NCBI GenBank assembly: GCA_003132645.1
Contig: PKYM01000222.1
Coordinates: 23,526 to 40,085 of the forward strand
DNA length: 16,560 nt
Origin: Actinomycetota bacterium
GTDB lineage: Bacteria; Actinomycetota; Thermoleophilia; UBA2241
Direction of reading: 5' to 3'
Shown here: positions 1 through 8,262 of the stretch, piece after piece
Layout: each line of letters opens with the position of its first letter
Numbering within the stretch: position 1 is the first letter of the stretch
The notes under the pieces: model-generated
The model's input: the letters and a program-made list of their open reading frames with translations, nothing else
The model's database searches: none
Told to the model about the DNA's origin: nothing
Translations under genes and position numbers: made by a program

Positions 1-2036
1 GCGAGGTGCTGCCCGACCTCGAGGACTCCTGGATCGTGACCTATGGCGACGTCGCCCTGAACGGCCGCCGGGCGAGCTTCGAAAGTTACGCCGCGCCGCT
101 CGAGCGCCACTACGAGGTGATCGCCTACAGTCCCTCGCCCGGAAGGTTTGCGACCATCTTCTCGGACATCACCGAGCGCAAGCGGATCGAGGAGGAACGC
201 CGGCGCCGGCTCGAGGAGTCCCAGGTCATGGCGGAGGAGCTAGAGGCGCAGGGCGCGGAGCTGCAGTCGCGCAGCGAGCAGCTCGAGGCTCAGGCCGAAG
301 AGCTGCGTGCGCAGACCGAGAAGCTCACCGAACGCGCGGACTTGGCCGAGGCCCTGAACACCATCAACCGCCTGGTCCACTCGACCCTCGATTTCGACGA
401 GATCATGCAGCGCGCGCTCGACGAAGGGGCGCGGGCTCTCGACGTCGACTACGGCACGATCGAACTGCGCGAGGAGCCCGTCTGGGTGGTGCGCTACCAG
501 CACGGTTTTGCCGCCGAGGACATCGGTCTCGTCCTGAGCGACGCCGAGGCGTCCAACGCGGCGCGCGCGGCGGCACGCGGCGAGCCGTTCGCGGTCGCCG
601 ACATGAGCAACGCCGCCGCCTTCGACGTCGGCTTCGTGCACGCGTACAGGTTGCGGGCGGTGCTCACCGTGCCGTTGGTCGCCCATGAGATCGTGACCGG
701 CTGCCTGCTCTTCTACGCAGCGACGCCGCGGGTGTTCGGCGACTCCGAGGTCGACTTTGCCCGCAAGCTCGGCGCCACCGTCTCGCTCGCTCTGCACAAC
801 GCGCGCCTGAACGAAGGCGAGAAGGAGGCGACGCGTCTCTCTGCGGCGCTCGATCAGATCAACAACCTGATCCACTCCACGCTGCACGCCGAGCGGATCA
901 TGCAGCGCGTCGTGACCGAGGCCGGCGCGGCGGTCGGCGCCGACAGCGCCGTGATCGCCCTGAAGCACGGCGACGACTGGGTCGCGGAGTACGGCTATCC
1001 CGAGGATACCGGGATCATTCACGAGAGCGTGCGCTTGGACGAGGCGCCGTTCATCCTGACCGCGGTCGCGGAGCGCCGCCCGATCGCCATAGACGACTGC
1101 GAGACCGACTCGCGCTGCAAGCCCGAGGTGCAGCGCCGTTTCGGGGTGCGTTCCGTGCTCTGCCTGCCGCTGGTCGTCAGAGACGAAGCGCTCGGCGTCG
1201 TTCTCTTCAATCGTCACCGGGTCGCCGGGCGCATCGCGCCGCAGACGATCGACTTCGCCGCCAAGCTGGCCGTCTCGGTCTCGGCGGCCCTCGAGAACGC
1301 TCGTCTCTACGCCGCTCAGCAGCGCATCGCTTTCACGCTCCAGCAGAACTTCGTGCACTCGCTACCTCCGGTGGAGGGACTCGAGCTGGGAGAGGTCAGT
1401 ATGCCGGCCTTCGAGCCCGAACGCATCGGCGGCGACTTCTCAGACGTCTTCCTCGTCGACGACTCGCGCGTCGCCGTCCTGATCGGCGACGTGGCCGGCA
1501 AGGGCGTGCGCGCCGCCGGTCTGACCGAGACCATCCGCAGCGTGGTGCGCGCCTTTGCCGCGGTCGACCCGTCGCCGGCCTTCGTGCTGACCAGGACCAA
1601 CCAGCTGTTGCTGGCGGAGGCCGCCGCCGACGAGTTTGCCACCGCCTTCTTTCTCCTGCTCGACCGCGAGAGCGGGCAGGCCACCTATGCCAGCGCCGGC
1701 CACCCCGCGCCCGTGCACCTGTCCCGGTTCTCGTGCGGTCTGCTCGAGACCACGTCCGGCGTGCCGCTCGGCTCGTTCGAGCAGGAGTACACCGACGCGC
1801 ACGTGACGCTCTCGCCAGACGACTACCTCGTCTTCTACACCGACGGCGTCACCGAGGCTCGCGGCGATGGTGAACTGTTCGGCTACGGACGACTGGCTGA
1901 GGCGGCCTGCGCCCTGCGGGAACGCTCTGCCCAGAACGTCGCCGAAGGGGTGCGCGACGCCGCCCTCGGGTATGCCGGCCGGCTCATGGATGACCTGCAG
2001 GTGGTCGTCGTGCGCCTGCGCGGCGGTGACGCCTAG
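1..2036 (+). CDS. PAS-GAF-GAF-SpoIIE (PP2C) protein phosphatase, 5' end outside window
   Basis: The reading frame is open to the left edge, so the true start lies upstream; the GTG at 6 is only the first possible start inside the window. Residues are numbered from that GTG. Residues 1-57 look like the end of a PAS domain, finishing in FSDITERK. Residues 58-112 form an E/Q/R-rich coiled coil. Two GAF domains follow (about 113-270 and 283-440), and both open with a similar N-x-I/L-x-x-L-x-HSTL...IMQR stretch, suggesting an internal duplication. A PP2C-type SpoIIE phosphatase domain runs from about 446 to 676. Its metal-binding acidic motifs are visible: GGDFSD, IGDVAGKG, FYTDGVTE and the terminal MDDLQ. 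Proteins of this architecture usually dephosphorylate an anti-anti-sigma factor in response to small-molecule or redox signals sensed by GAF/PAS domains. No partner anti-sigma gene is in view. The domain calls are firm and the target is unknown. Confidence 0.9.
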   Translation, partial: EVLPDLEDSWIVTYGDVALNGRRASFESYAAPLERHYEVIAYSPSPGRFATIFSDITERKRIEEERRRRLEESQVMAEELEAQGAELQSRSEQLEAQAEELRAQTEKLTERADLAEALNTINRLVHSTLDFDEIMQRALDEGARALDVDYGTIELREEPVWVVRYQHGFAAEDIGLVLSDAEASNAARAAARGEPFAVADMSNAAAFDVGFVHAYRLRAVLTVPLVAHEIVTGCLLFYAATPRVFGDSEVDFARKLGATVSLALHNARLNEGEKEATRLSAALDQINNLIHSTLHAERIMQRVVTEAGAAVGADSAVIALKHGDDWVAEYGYPEDTGIIHESVRLDEAPFILTAVAERRPIAIDDCETDSRCKPEVQRRFGVRSVLCLPLVVRDEALGVVLFNRHRVAGRIAPQTIDFAAKLAVSVSAALENARLYAAQQRIAFTLQQNFVHSLPPVEGLELGEVSMPAFEPERIGGDFSDVFLVDDSRVAVLIGDVAGKGVRAAGLTETIRSVVRAFAAVDPSPAFVLTRTNQLLLAEAAADEFATAFFLLLDRESGQATYASAGHPAPVHLSRFSCGLLETTSGVPLGSFEQEYTDAHVTLSPDDYLVFYTDGVTEARGDGELFGYGRLAEAACALRERSAQNVAEGVRDAALGYAGRLMDDLQVVVVRLRGGDA

Positions 2037-2084
2037 GCGGACGGGGCGCCTCGCCGGGCCGACCTGTCGACCTCCGACTGACGC

Positions 2085-2123
2085 CGGTCACGAGAAGTTG
2101 CAAGTTGCAACTTCTCGTGACCG
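2085..2123. repeat. Perfect 19-bp inverted repeat (39-bp palindrome)
   Basis: The arms 2085-2103 and 2105-2123 are exact reverse complements around a single central G. The inner part also contains a direct repeat of TTGCAA. It lies 49 bp after the phosphatase stop codon and before the formate dehydrogenase promoter. It could act as a transcription terminator, but no T-tract follows it (the next bases are ACTCGACC). It could equally be a dispersed REP-like or miniature-transposon palindrome. No second copy exists in this window, so repetition cannot be judged here. Confidence 0.85.
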
Positions 2124-2142
2124 ACTCGACCGACAACGGCCG

Positions 2143-2172
2143 TTGGCCCTACGCACGCAGAGCGTCTACAAT
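2143..2172 (+). promoter_or_regulatory. Candidate sigma70-type promoter for the formate dehydrogenase gene
   Basis: TTGGCC (2143-2148) and TACAAT (2167-2172) are separated by 18 bp. The -10 matches the consensus at 5 of 6 positions and the -35 at 4 of 6. It would give a leader of about 90 nt ahead of the ATG at 2270. The site lies just downstream of the 39-bp palindrome. This is motif matching only. Confidence 0.4.
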
Positions 2173-2269
2173 CAAGCAATTGCGAAGCAAGCCGGTGCCG
2201 AGCGTTTCCCGTCGTGGCGCGGCTCGCAGGCGCGCGGTAGCGGTTCCCGGTGACGCGGAGGGATGATTC

Positions 2270-4978
2270 ATGGTCGAACTCACGATCGATGGGCGGGCAG
2301 TCAGTGTGGCGCCCGGCACGTCCATCCTCGAAGCGGCGGCGAGCGTCGGCGTCGACATTCCCGCGCTCTGCTACGACAAGACCCTCACCACCTTCGGCGC
2401 CTGCCGGCTGTGCAGCGTCGAGATCGAGGGGCGCGCCAACCTGGCCGCCGCCTGCTCGACTCCGGTGGCCGACGGCCTGGTCGTGCTCACAGAGTCGGAC
2501 ACGGTCGTCGACGCGCGGCGCACCGTGCTCGATCTGCTGCTCTCCGATCACCCCCAGGACTGCCTGATCTGCGAGAAGGCCGGCGACTGCCTGCTGCAGG
2601 AGTACTGCTACCGCTACGGCGTCGAGCACACGAGCTTCGTCAAGGGCGCGACCAAGAACTTCGAGTTAGACGACGACAACCACCTGATCCAGCGCGACCA
2701 GAACAAGTGCATCCTCTGCGGCAAGTGCGTGCGCGTCTGCCACGAGGTCCAGGCCACGAACGCCGTCGACTTCGCCGGCCGTGGCTTCGAGTCGACCGTG
2801 ACCACGTCGTTCGACCACCCGCTGAACAAGGACTTCTGCCGCTTCTGCGGTCAGTGCGTCGACCTGTGCCCGACGGGCGCCCTCGTCAACAAGCAGCTCA
2901 AGGGCACCCGCACCTGGGAGCGTCAGAAGGTGCGCACCACCTGTCCGTTCTGCGGCGTCGGGTGCAACTTCGACCTGAACGTGCACGAGGGCAAGGTCGT
3001 CGGCGTCACAGCAAACTACGACGCTCCCGTGAACGCCGGCTCACTTTGTGTCAAGGGTCGTTTCCACACCGACCTGATCGACAGCCCCGACCGCATAACG
3101 ACGCCGCTGATCAAGCGCGACGGCGTCTTCGAACCGGCGAGCTGGGACGAGGCCCTCGACCTGGTCGCGAGCAGGCTGCTCGAGATCAAACAGAGCGACG
3201 GCCCCGACGCGATCGCGGTGTTGAGCTCGGCGCGTTGCACCAACGAAGAGAACTACCTGTTGCAACGGCTCACGCGCGCCGGCCTGAACACGAACAGCAT
3301 CGATCACTGCGCCCGTACCTGACACGCTCCAACGGTGGCCGGTCTGGCCGCCACGCTGGGTTCAGGCGCGATGACCAACTCGATCGGCGAGATCGAGTTC
3401 AACGAGGTGCTGTTCACCATCGGCTCCAACGCCCCCGAGGCGCACCCGATCATCGGCAACAAGATGAAGGCCGCCGCGCAACGCGGCGCCAAGCTGATCG
3501 TCGTCGACCCGCGGCGCACCGAGCTGGCCGACAACGCTCACCTCTGGCTGCGTCTCAAGCCCGGCACCGACAACGCGCTGGTCAACGGCCTGCTCTACTT
3601 GATCATCGGCAACGGCTGGCACGACAAGGCCTACATCGACGAGCGCTGCGAGGGCTATGACGACCTCTGGAAGGTGGTCCAGGAGTACCCGCCCGAGCGG
3701 GTCGCCCAGATCACCGGCGTGCCGGTCGAGCAGATCCACGCGGCCGCCGAGCTGTACGCGCGCACGCCCAAGGCCGGCATCTTCTACACGCTCGGCATCA
3801 CCGAGCACACCACGGGCACGGCCAACGTGATGAACCTGGCGAACCTCGCCATGGTCACCGGCCACATCGGCGTCGAGAACGCCGGGGTCAACCCGCTGCG
3901 CGGCCAGAACAACGTGCAGGGCTCGTGCGATATGGGCGCCCTGCCCAACTCGTTGCCGGGCTACCCGAGCGTCAACGACCCCGAGGCCAGGGCCAGGTTC
4001 TCAGAGGCATACGGCGTGCTTATGCCCGAGAAGATGGGCCTGCGCATCCCGGAGATGCTCGATATGGCGGTGTACGGCAAGCTCAAGGCGATGTTCGTCA
4101 TGGGCGAAGACCCGGCGCTCACCGACGCCGACGCCAACCACGTGCGCAAGGCGCTCGGCAGCCTCGACTTCCTGGTCGCCCAGAACCTCTTCATGACCGA
4201 GACGGCGAAGTACGCCGACGTGTTCCTGCCGGCTGCCTGCTATGCGGAAAAGGACGGCACCTTCACCAACACCGAGCGCCGCGTGCAGCGCGTGCGCAAG
4301 GCTGTCGAGCCGCCCGGTGAGTGTCGCGCCGACTGGGAGATCATCGCCGACCTGAGCTGCCGCCTGGGTCACGAGATGCACTACGAATCGGCCGAGGAGA
4401 TCTTCGACGAGATGCGCACGCTGGTGCCGAGCTACGCCGGCATCACCTACGAGCGTATCGACAAGGTGGGGCTGCAGTGGCCCTGTCCCGACGTCGAGCA
4501 CCCCGGCACGAAGTTCCTGCACGCCGCCGGATTTACGCGCGGCAAGGGCCTGCTGCAGGGCATCGAATACGAAGCGCCGGCCGAACTGTGCAGCGACGAG
4601 TATCCGATCCTGCTCAGCACCGGGCGCATGCTCTACCACTACAACATCATGACCAGGCACTCGGCGAACCTCGAGAGCCTGCGTCCTCACGAGCTCGCGC
4701 AGATCAACCCGGCCGACGCCCAGCGCCTCGATCTGGGCGAGGGCGATACGGTGCGCGTCAGTTCGCGGCGGGGCTCGATCACGACGCGCGTGACGGTCAC
4801 CGACGTGGTGCCGCCCGGCGTCGTGTTCATGACCTTCCACTACAAGGAATCGCCGGTGAACGAGCTCACCAACGCGGCCTTCGACCCGGTCACTAAGACG
4901 GCCGAGTTCAAGGTCTGCGCGGTGCGCATCGAGAAGGCGCCGGAGAGCGAACTGGTGAGCGCCGCGCCGGCCGTCTGA
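2270..4978 (+). CDS. fdhF: Selenocysteine-containing formate dehydrogenase catalytic subunit (multi-cluster, bis-MGD), read through UGA at 3320
   Basis: Catalyses reversible formate/CO2 interconversion at a Mo- or W-bis-MGD site. The frame is continuous from 2270 to 4978 except for one TGA at 3320-3322. There the context HCART-[TGA]-HAPTVAGL matches the E. coli FdhF active site HCARV-Sec-HAPSVAGL. Read as Sec351, the protein has 902 residues. The next residue is the conserved His352. Arg544, in NPLRGQNN, lies 193 residues after Sec, as does Arg333 from Sec140 in E. coli. The N-terminus is NuoG-like: a [2Fe-2S] site (C34, C45, C48, C62), a His-ligated cluster (H94, C98, C101, C107) and two ferredoxin CxxCxxCxxxC motifs (C147-C157, C190-C200). 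The molybdopterin-domain cluster follows (C225, C228, C232, C260). The start is supported by GGAGGG seven bases upstream. No diaphorase or hydrogenase subunit gene is adjacent, so the electron partner is unknown. Confidence 0.93.
3320..3322 (+). other. In-frame UGA decoded as selenocysteine (Sec351)
   Basis: The TGA interrupts a frame that is homologous to formate dehydrogenase on both sides, at exactly the position of the catalytic Sec/Cys. The flanking codons (Ala-Arg-Thr before, His-Ala-Pro after) leave no missing residues. A true stop or frameshift is therefore unlikely. Automatic gene calling would split the gene into a 350-residue ferredoxin-like protein and a 547-residue oxidoreductase starting at GTG 3335. 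Confidence 0.93.
3323..3352 (+). promoter_or_regulatory. Bacterial SECIS element (SelB-binding hairpin)
   Basis: Eighteen nucleotides after the TGA comes an apical loop GGTCT (3341-3345). It is closed by a 7-bp stem pairing GGTGGCC (3334-3340) with GGCCGCC (3346-3352), with one G-U wobble. From my knowledge of E. coli fdhF, the SelB-binding loop also carries GGUCU at the same distance from its UGA. The stem sits within the coding sequence, as bacterial SECIS elements do. The pairing was read by eye; no folding was run. Confidence 0.85.
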
Positions 4979-4998
4979 CAGAAACGGGCCGTCGACCT

Positions 4999-6117
4999 CT
5001 AGTAGCGCCGCAGCTGGTCGAGGCGCTCGGCGAGGAAGCGCGCGAGGCGCGCCGCTTCGTCGAGCGCAAAGACGTTCTCGTGCTCGACTTCGAGGTCGGT
5101 CACCATGGCGAGCGCCTCGCCCGGTGCGCAGAGCGGCCGGTCGTGGCCGGCGGCGCGGCGGAAGATCTCGACCTTGTAGGGGGCCTGCAGCTTGTGGCCC
5201 TCGACCACGACAATGTCGAAGCCCGCAAAGAAGCGCACGACCAGGTCGGCGAGCCGCGCGGGCTCCGCGAGCCGCGAGATGAAGGCGAGCCTGGCCGGCG
5301 AGTCGACGAGGTAGGCCTCGGCGCCTGCCTGCCCGAGCCGCCAGGAGTCCTTGCCGGGCACGTCGATGTCGAACTGATGGGCGTCGTGCTTGACGGCCCC
5401 GACGCGCAGCCCGAGATCGCGCAGCTCGGGGATCAGCGCCTCGAGCAGGGTTGTCTTGCCGCTGCCGCTCTTGCCCACCGCGCAGACCAGCGCCGGGCGG
5501 CGGACCCCGCTTGTGCGCCCCTCGCTTTCGAGGCGCCGGTTGGCCTCCTCGAGGTCGGCGGGGGTGTTGAGGTTGAAGAACAGAGCTGCCGAAGCGAAGG
5601 GGACCTCGGCCAGGCGCACCTGCCGGTACAGGTGCGGGATGGTGTGGTCATCGCGCGCCAGCATGGCGCGCATGGGCGCCATGCAACCGGGTCCATAAAC
5701 CGCGTGCAGCGGCTCGTAGTGCCCGCCCACGACGGGCAGCGCGACGTCCACGTCGGCGAACGCCTCGACCACCTCCTTGACCGCCGCGCGCTCGGCGAAC
5801 GCCATGTCGCCGGCCAGCACGAAGATCGGTTCGCCGAAGTGGGCGAGGGCGCTGACGATGCCGGCCAGCGGCGCCCCGGGCGATTCGTCGTAGACGACCT
5901 CGAAACCGGCAGGCACCAAGCCGGCTGAGGCGCCCGCCCGCAGCGAGATCGCCAGCCGCGGAAAGACCTGGCGCAAAACGGCCGCGTTGCGCTCGAGCAG
6001 GGTGGTGCCGCCGAACCGCTGCGTGCGCTTGTCGAATCCCATGCGCCGTGCTTCGCCGCCGGCTAGCAGGACGCCGACGGCAACAGCACGGTCATGCGCT
6101 TGTCCAAGGGAAGGCAT
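4999..6117 (-). CDS. mobAB: MobA-MobB fusion: molybdenum cofactor guanylyltransferase plus GTP-binding adapter
   Basis: A 372-residue two-domain protein. Residues 12-195 are MobA, which transfers GMP from GTP to Mo-molybdopterin to make MGD: LLAGGEARRMGFDK (17-30), the Mg-binding LAGDM (101-105) and FNLNTP (181-186). Residues 208-372 are MobB, with P-loop GKSGSGKT (215-222) and the AVKHDAH motif (241-247). Formate dehydrogenase needs bis-MGD, so the convergent FDH gene, ending 20 bp away, is a plausible client. The gene is divergent from modA across a 382-bp spacer. The ATG at 6117 has no clear Shine-Dalgarno. A TACGAT box ends nine bases upstream on the same strand, so a leaderless or near-leaderless transcript is possible. 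A later GTG (residue 12 or 14) is an alternative start, since MobA usually begins a few residues before LLAGG. The fusion is known in other bacteria. Confidence 0.92.
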   Translation of the reverse strand: MPSLGQAHDRAVAVGVLLAGGEARRMGFDKRTQRFGGTTLLERNAAVLRQVFPRLAISLRAGASAGLVPAGFEVVYDESPGAPLAGIVSALAHFGEPIFVLAGDMAFAERAAVKEVVEAFADVDVALPVVGGHYEPLHAVYGPGCMAPMRAMLARDDHTIPHLYRQVRLAEVPFASAALFFNLNTPADLEEANRRLESEGRTSGVRRPALVCAVGKSGSGKTTLLEALIPELRDLGLRVGAVKHDAHQFDIDVPGKDSWRLGQAGAEAYLVDSPARLAFISRLAEPARLADLVVRFFAGFDIVVVEGHKLQAPYKVEIFRRAAGHDRPLCAPGEALAMVTDLEVEHENVFALDEAARLARFLAERLDQLRRY

Positions 6118-6499
6118 AACGACGACATCGTATCCCAGACGTCGGCCGACACGCGGCGTGCGGTTGACGCCTGCGCCTCGGTGCTGCTAGGTTGACCGCG
6201 CCAATCCTTCTCCAAGCCCTGCGCCCTACGGCACTCGCTACGGGCGTTGGGCCGTACCATGGATAGACCATGGGACGGCGCGATCAGCGCGTCGCCGTGG
6301 GCCCGCGGTGGAAACGCCCGGACCTCCCCGTGTTTGGAAAGGAGCGAGGGACTTGGGCGTTGGGGCCAGATTCGCTTTAGGCTGCTTTCACACGGCCCGA
6401 CCTCCGGGACGATTTGTCCTACCTCCTCCTTTGCGCTCGCCCTGGTCTGGGGACGGATTCGGTTTCACTCCGCCGTTACCCCACCAAGGAGGAACACCC
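6118..6499. other. 382-bp spacer between mobAB and modA with several inverted repeats; candidate structured leader
   Basis: I see no gene here. Readings open upstream of the modA ATG in its frame do not resemble a protein domain. The region carries an 11-bp imperfect hairpin at 6251-6279, an overlapping hairpin pairing 6275-6280 with 6293-6298, and a long-range pairing of ACGCCC (6314-6319) with GGGCGT (6355-6360). GGGCGTTGGG occurs twice, at 6242 and 6355. The spacer should hold the promoters of both flanking genes and probably the molybdenum-responsive control site. I do not recognise a known riboswitch by eye. Confidence 0.5.
6251..6279. promoter_or_regulatory. Inverted repeat upstream of modA, candidate operator or RNA hairpin
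   Basis: GCCGT-A-CCATGG (6251-6262) and CCATGG-G-ACGGC (6268-6279) form an 11-bp dyad with one internal mismatch and a five-base loop (ATAGA). A dimeric regulator such as ModE could bind a dyad of this shape, though its sequence does not resemble the E. coli ModE box. The right arm overlaps the left arm of a second hairpin (6275-6298), so the two cannot form together in RNA. Confidence 0.45.
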
Positions 6500-7330
6500 A
6501 TGAGACGTGGTGCGCTGATCCTGGCCGCCGCCGCCCTGGCGTTCGTTGCCGTAGCGATGATCACGGGCTGCGGGTCGTCTTCGAGTGCGGGCTCAAGCTC
6601 AAGCTCGAGCACGAGTGCCGGCTCGGCCAAGCTGACCGTCTTCGCCGCCGCCTCGTTGGCCAAGGTGTTTCCCCAGATCGCGGCCGACTTCCAGAAGACG
6701 CACGCCGGCGCGCAGTTTGCCTTCGACTTCGCCGGCACCGACACACTGACCGCCCAGATCGAGCAAGGCGCGCCGGCCGATGTCTTCGCCGGCGCCAGCA
6801 CCAGGTACGGCGTCGAGCTCTCGGGCAAGGGGCTGATCGACACTCCGCAGCCCTTTGCCACCAACCGCCTGGTCGTCATCGTGCCGGCCGCGAACCCCGC
6901 TCACATCGCCTCGCTCGGCGACCTGGCCAAACCCGGTGTGAAGCTCGTCATCGGCGATCCCACCGTCCCCATCGGCACCTACACGCGCACGGTGCTCGCC
7001 AATCTCAACGCCACCCTGGGTGCGGGCTACTCCGCCAAGGTCCTGAAGAACGTGGTCTCCAACGCCCTGCAGGTGACCTCGGTCGTGAGCAGCGTCGAAC
7101 TGGGCGAGGCCGATGTCGGCTTTGTGTATGTGACCGATGCCAGGAGCGCCGGCGACAAGGTCCACTGCATCGCGCTGCCGGCTGTCGCCCAGGCCACGGC
7201 CGCTTATCCGATCGCCGCGGTCAAGAGCTCCAGTAACGCCGGCCTCGCGCAGCAGTTCGTGACCTTCGTGCTGGGCGCGGACGCCCAGGCCCTGCTGAAG
7301 CAGGCCGGCTTCGGACCGCCGCCCAAGTGA
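6500..7330 (+). CDS. modA: ModA, molybdate-binding lipoprotein of an ABC importer
   Basis: A 276-residue extracytoplasmic solute-binding protein that captures molybdate (or tungstate) and delivers it to ModB. Residues 1-24 form a lipoprotein signal: charged MRRG, a hydrophobic stretch and the lipobox ITGC with Cys24 as the lipidation site. A Ser-rich linker follows (25-40), then the family opening LTVFAAASL, whose Ala/Ser residues contact the oxyanion. Further family signatures are GAPADVFAGAS and the IGDPTVPIGTYT region. The ATG at 6500 was chosen because AAGGAGG lies about seven bases upstream and the lipoprotein signal begins there; the frame is open further upstream but without domain sense. 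It is the first gene of modABC, and modB starts 13 bp downstream. The substrate call rests on family and on neighbouring molybdenum genes. Confidence 0.93.
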   Translation: MRRGALILAAAALAFVAVAMITGCGSSSSAGSSSSSSTSAGSAKLTVFAAASLAKVFPQIAADFQKTHAGAQFAFDFAGTDTLTAQIEQGAPADVFAGASTRYGVELSGKGLIDTPQPFATNRLVVIVPAANPAHIASLGDLAKPGVKLVIGDPTVPIGTYTRTVLANLNATLGAGYSAKVLKNVVSNALQVTSVVSSVELGEADVGFVYVTDARSAGDKVHCIALPAVAQATAAYPIAAVKSSSNAGLAQQFVTFVLGADAQALLKQAGFGPPPK

Positions 7331-7343
7331 CGCAGGCGGATCG

Positions 7344-8216
7344 ATGACCATGCCAACGAAAGCGGGTGGGGCCGACAGTGGCCCCGCGCTTTCGCTCCGG
7401 AGCGGGGGGCGAGCTACGCGCGCCTACCGCCGCTCGGCGCGCCGCGCCCCGGCGGGGTTCGTGGCGCTGGCGGCGATCGCCGTGGCCTTCCTGGTCCTGC
7501 CGGTCGTCGGCCTCGTCGTGCGCTCGCCGTGGCGCGACCTGCCGGCCGACCTCACGGCCCCCGGCGTGCTCACGGCGCTGCGCCTGTCGCTCGTCTGCTC
7601 CCTCAGCGCGGTCGCCATCTCGGTCGCTGTCGGCGTCCCCCTGGCCTGGGTGCTGGCGCGGTTGCGATTCCGCGGCCGCGGTCTCGTGCGCGCGCTGGTC
7701 CTGCTTCCCATGGTCCTGCCGCCGGTCGTCGGTGGCGTGGCGCTTCTGCTCGCCTTCGGCCGTAACGGCCTGATCGGCCAATGGCTCGATCGCGGCTTCG
7801 GCATCACGCTGCCCTTTACCACCGGGGGCGCCGTCATGGCCGAGACGTTCGTGGCCATGCCCTTTCTGATCATCACCGTGGAGGCCGGGTTGCGAGCGCT
7901 CGGCCAGCGCTACGAAGACGCCGCCGCCACGCTCGGGGCCGGCCGCTGGACCACGTTTCGGCGCGTGACTCTGCCGTTGATCGCTCCGTCGCTGGGCGCG
8001 GGCGCGGCGCTCGCCTGGGCGCGCGCGCTCGGCGAGTTCGGCGCGACCATCACGTTCGCCGGTAACCTGCCCGGCCGCACGCAGACCATGCCGCTGGCCG
8101 TTTACCTGGCACTGGAGAACAACCTCGGCACGGCGATGGCGCTCAGCCTGGTCATGCTCGCCATCTCGCTGACCGTGCTGGTCGCGCTGCGCGGCCACTG
8201 GTTCCACCCGCGATGA
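7344..8216 (+). CDS. modB: ModB, molybdate ABC transporter permease
   Basis: A 290-residue inner-membrane permease. Six hydrophobic segments are visible near residues 37-59, 79-105, 115-138, 163-185, 213-233 and 258-281. The EAA-type coupling loop that docks on ModC lies at about 190-210 (EDAAATLGAG followed by W-x-x-F-x-x-VTLP). The sequence ALGEFGATITFAG is characteristic of molybdate/sulfate-type permeases. The first 35 residues are a basic cytoplasmic tail longer than usual, so a start inside this tail is possible. The spacing of 13 bp from modA and 46 bp to modC supports one transcript. Confidence 0.93.
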   Translation: MTMPTKAGGADSGPALSLRSGGRATRAYRRSARRAPAGFVALAAIAVAFLVLPVVGLVVRSPWRDLPADLTAPGVLTALRLSLVCSLSAVAISVAVGVPLAWVLARLRFRGRGLVRALVLLPMVLPPVVGGVALLLAFGRNGLIGQWLDRGFGITLPFTTGGAVMAETFVAMPFLIITVEAGLRALGQRYEDAAATLGAGRWTTFRRVTLPLIAPSLGAGAALAWARALGEFGATITFAGNLPGRTQTMPLAVYLALENNLGTAMALSLVMLAISLTVLVALRGHWFHPR

Positions 8217-8262
8217 CCGTCGGTGGACAGAGCGGTCGCGACAGCCGCGGCGATGAGCTCGC

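Noticed and set aside
2263..3660. 465-codon plus-strand frame overlapping formate dehydrogenase
   Set aside because: It is a shadow frame with Arg/Gly-rich low-complexity sequence, while the 2270 frame carries all the Fe-S motifs.
3335..4978. Separate oxidoreductase gene starting at GTG 3335, with a stand-alone ferredoxin-like gene 2270-3322
   Set aside because: Both parts share one frame and together match one formate dehydrogenase. The intervening TGA is at the Sec position and is followed by a SECIS hairpin.
6118..6499. tRNA-Sec (selC) or other tRNA in the long spacer
   Set aside because: I could not find a cloverleaf, a T-loop TTC motif in context or a CCA end. The visible hairpins do not fit a tRNA.
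6308..6499. Upstream extension of modA giving 340 residues
   Set aside because: The extension lacks domain sense, while the ATG at 6500 has a strong ribosome site and begins a proper lipoprotein signal.
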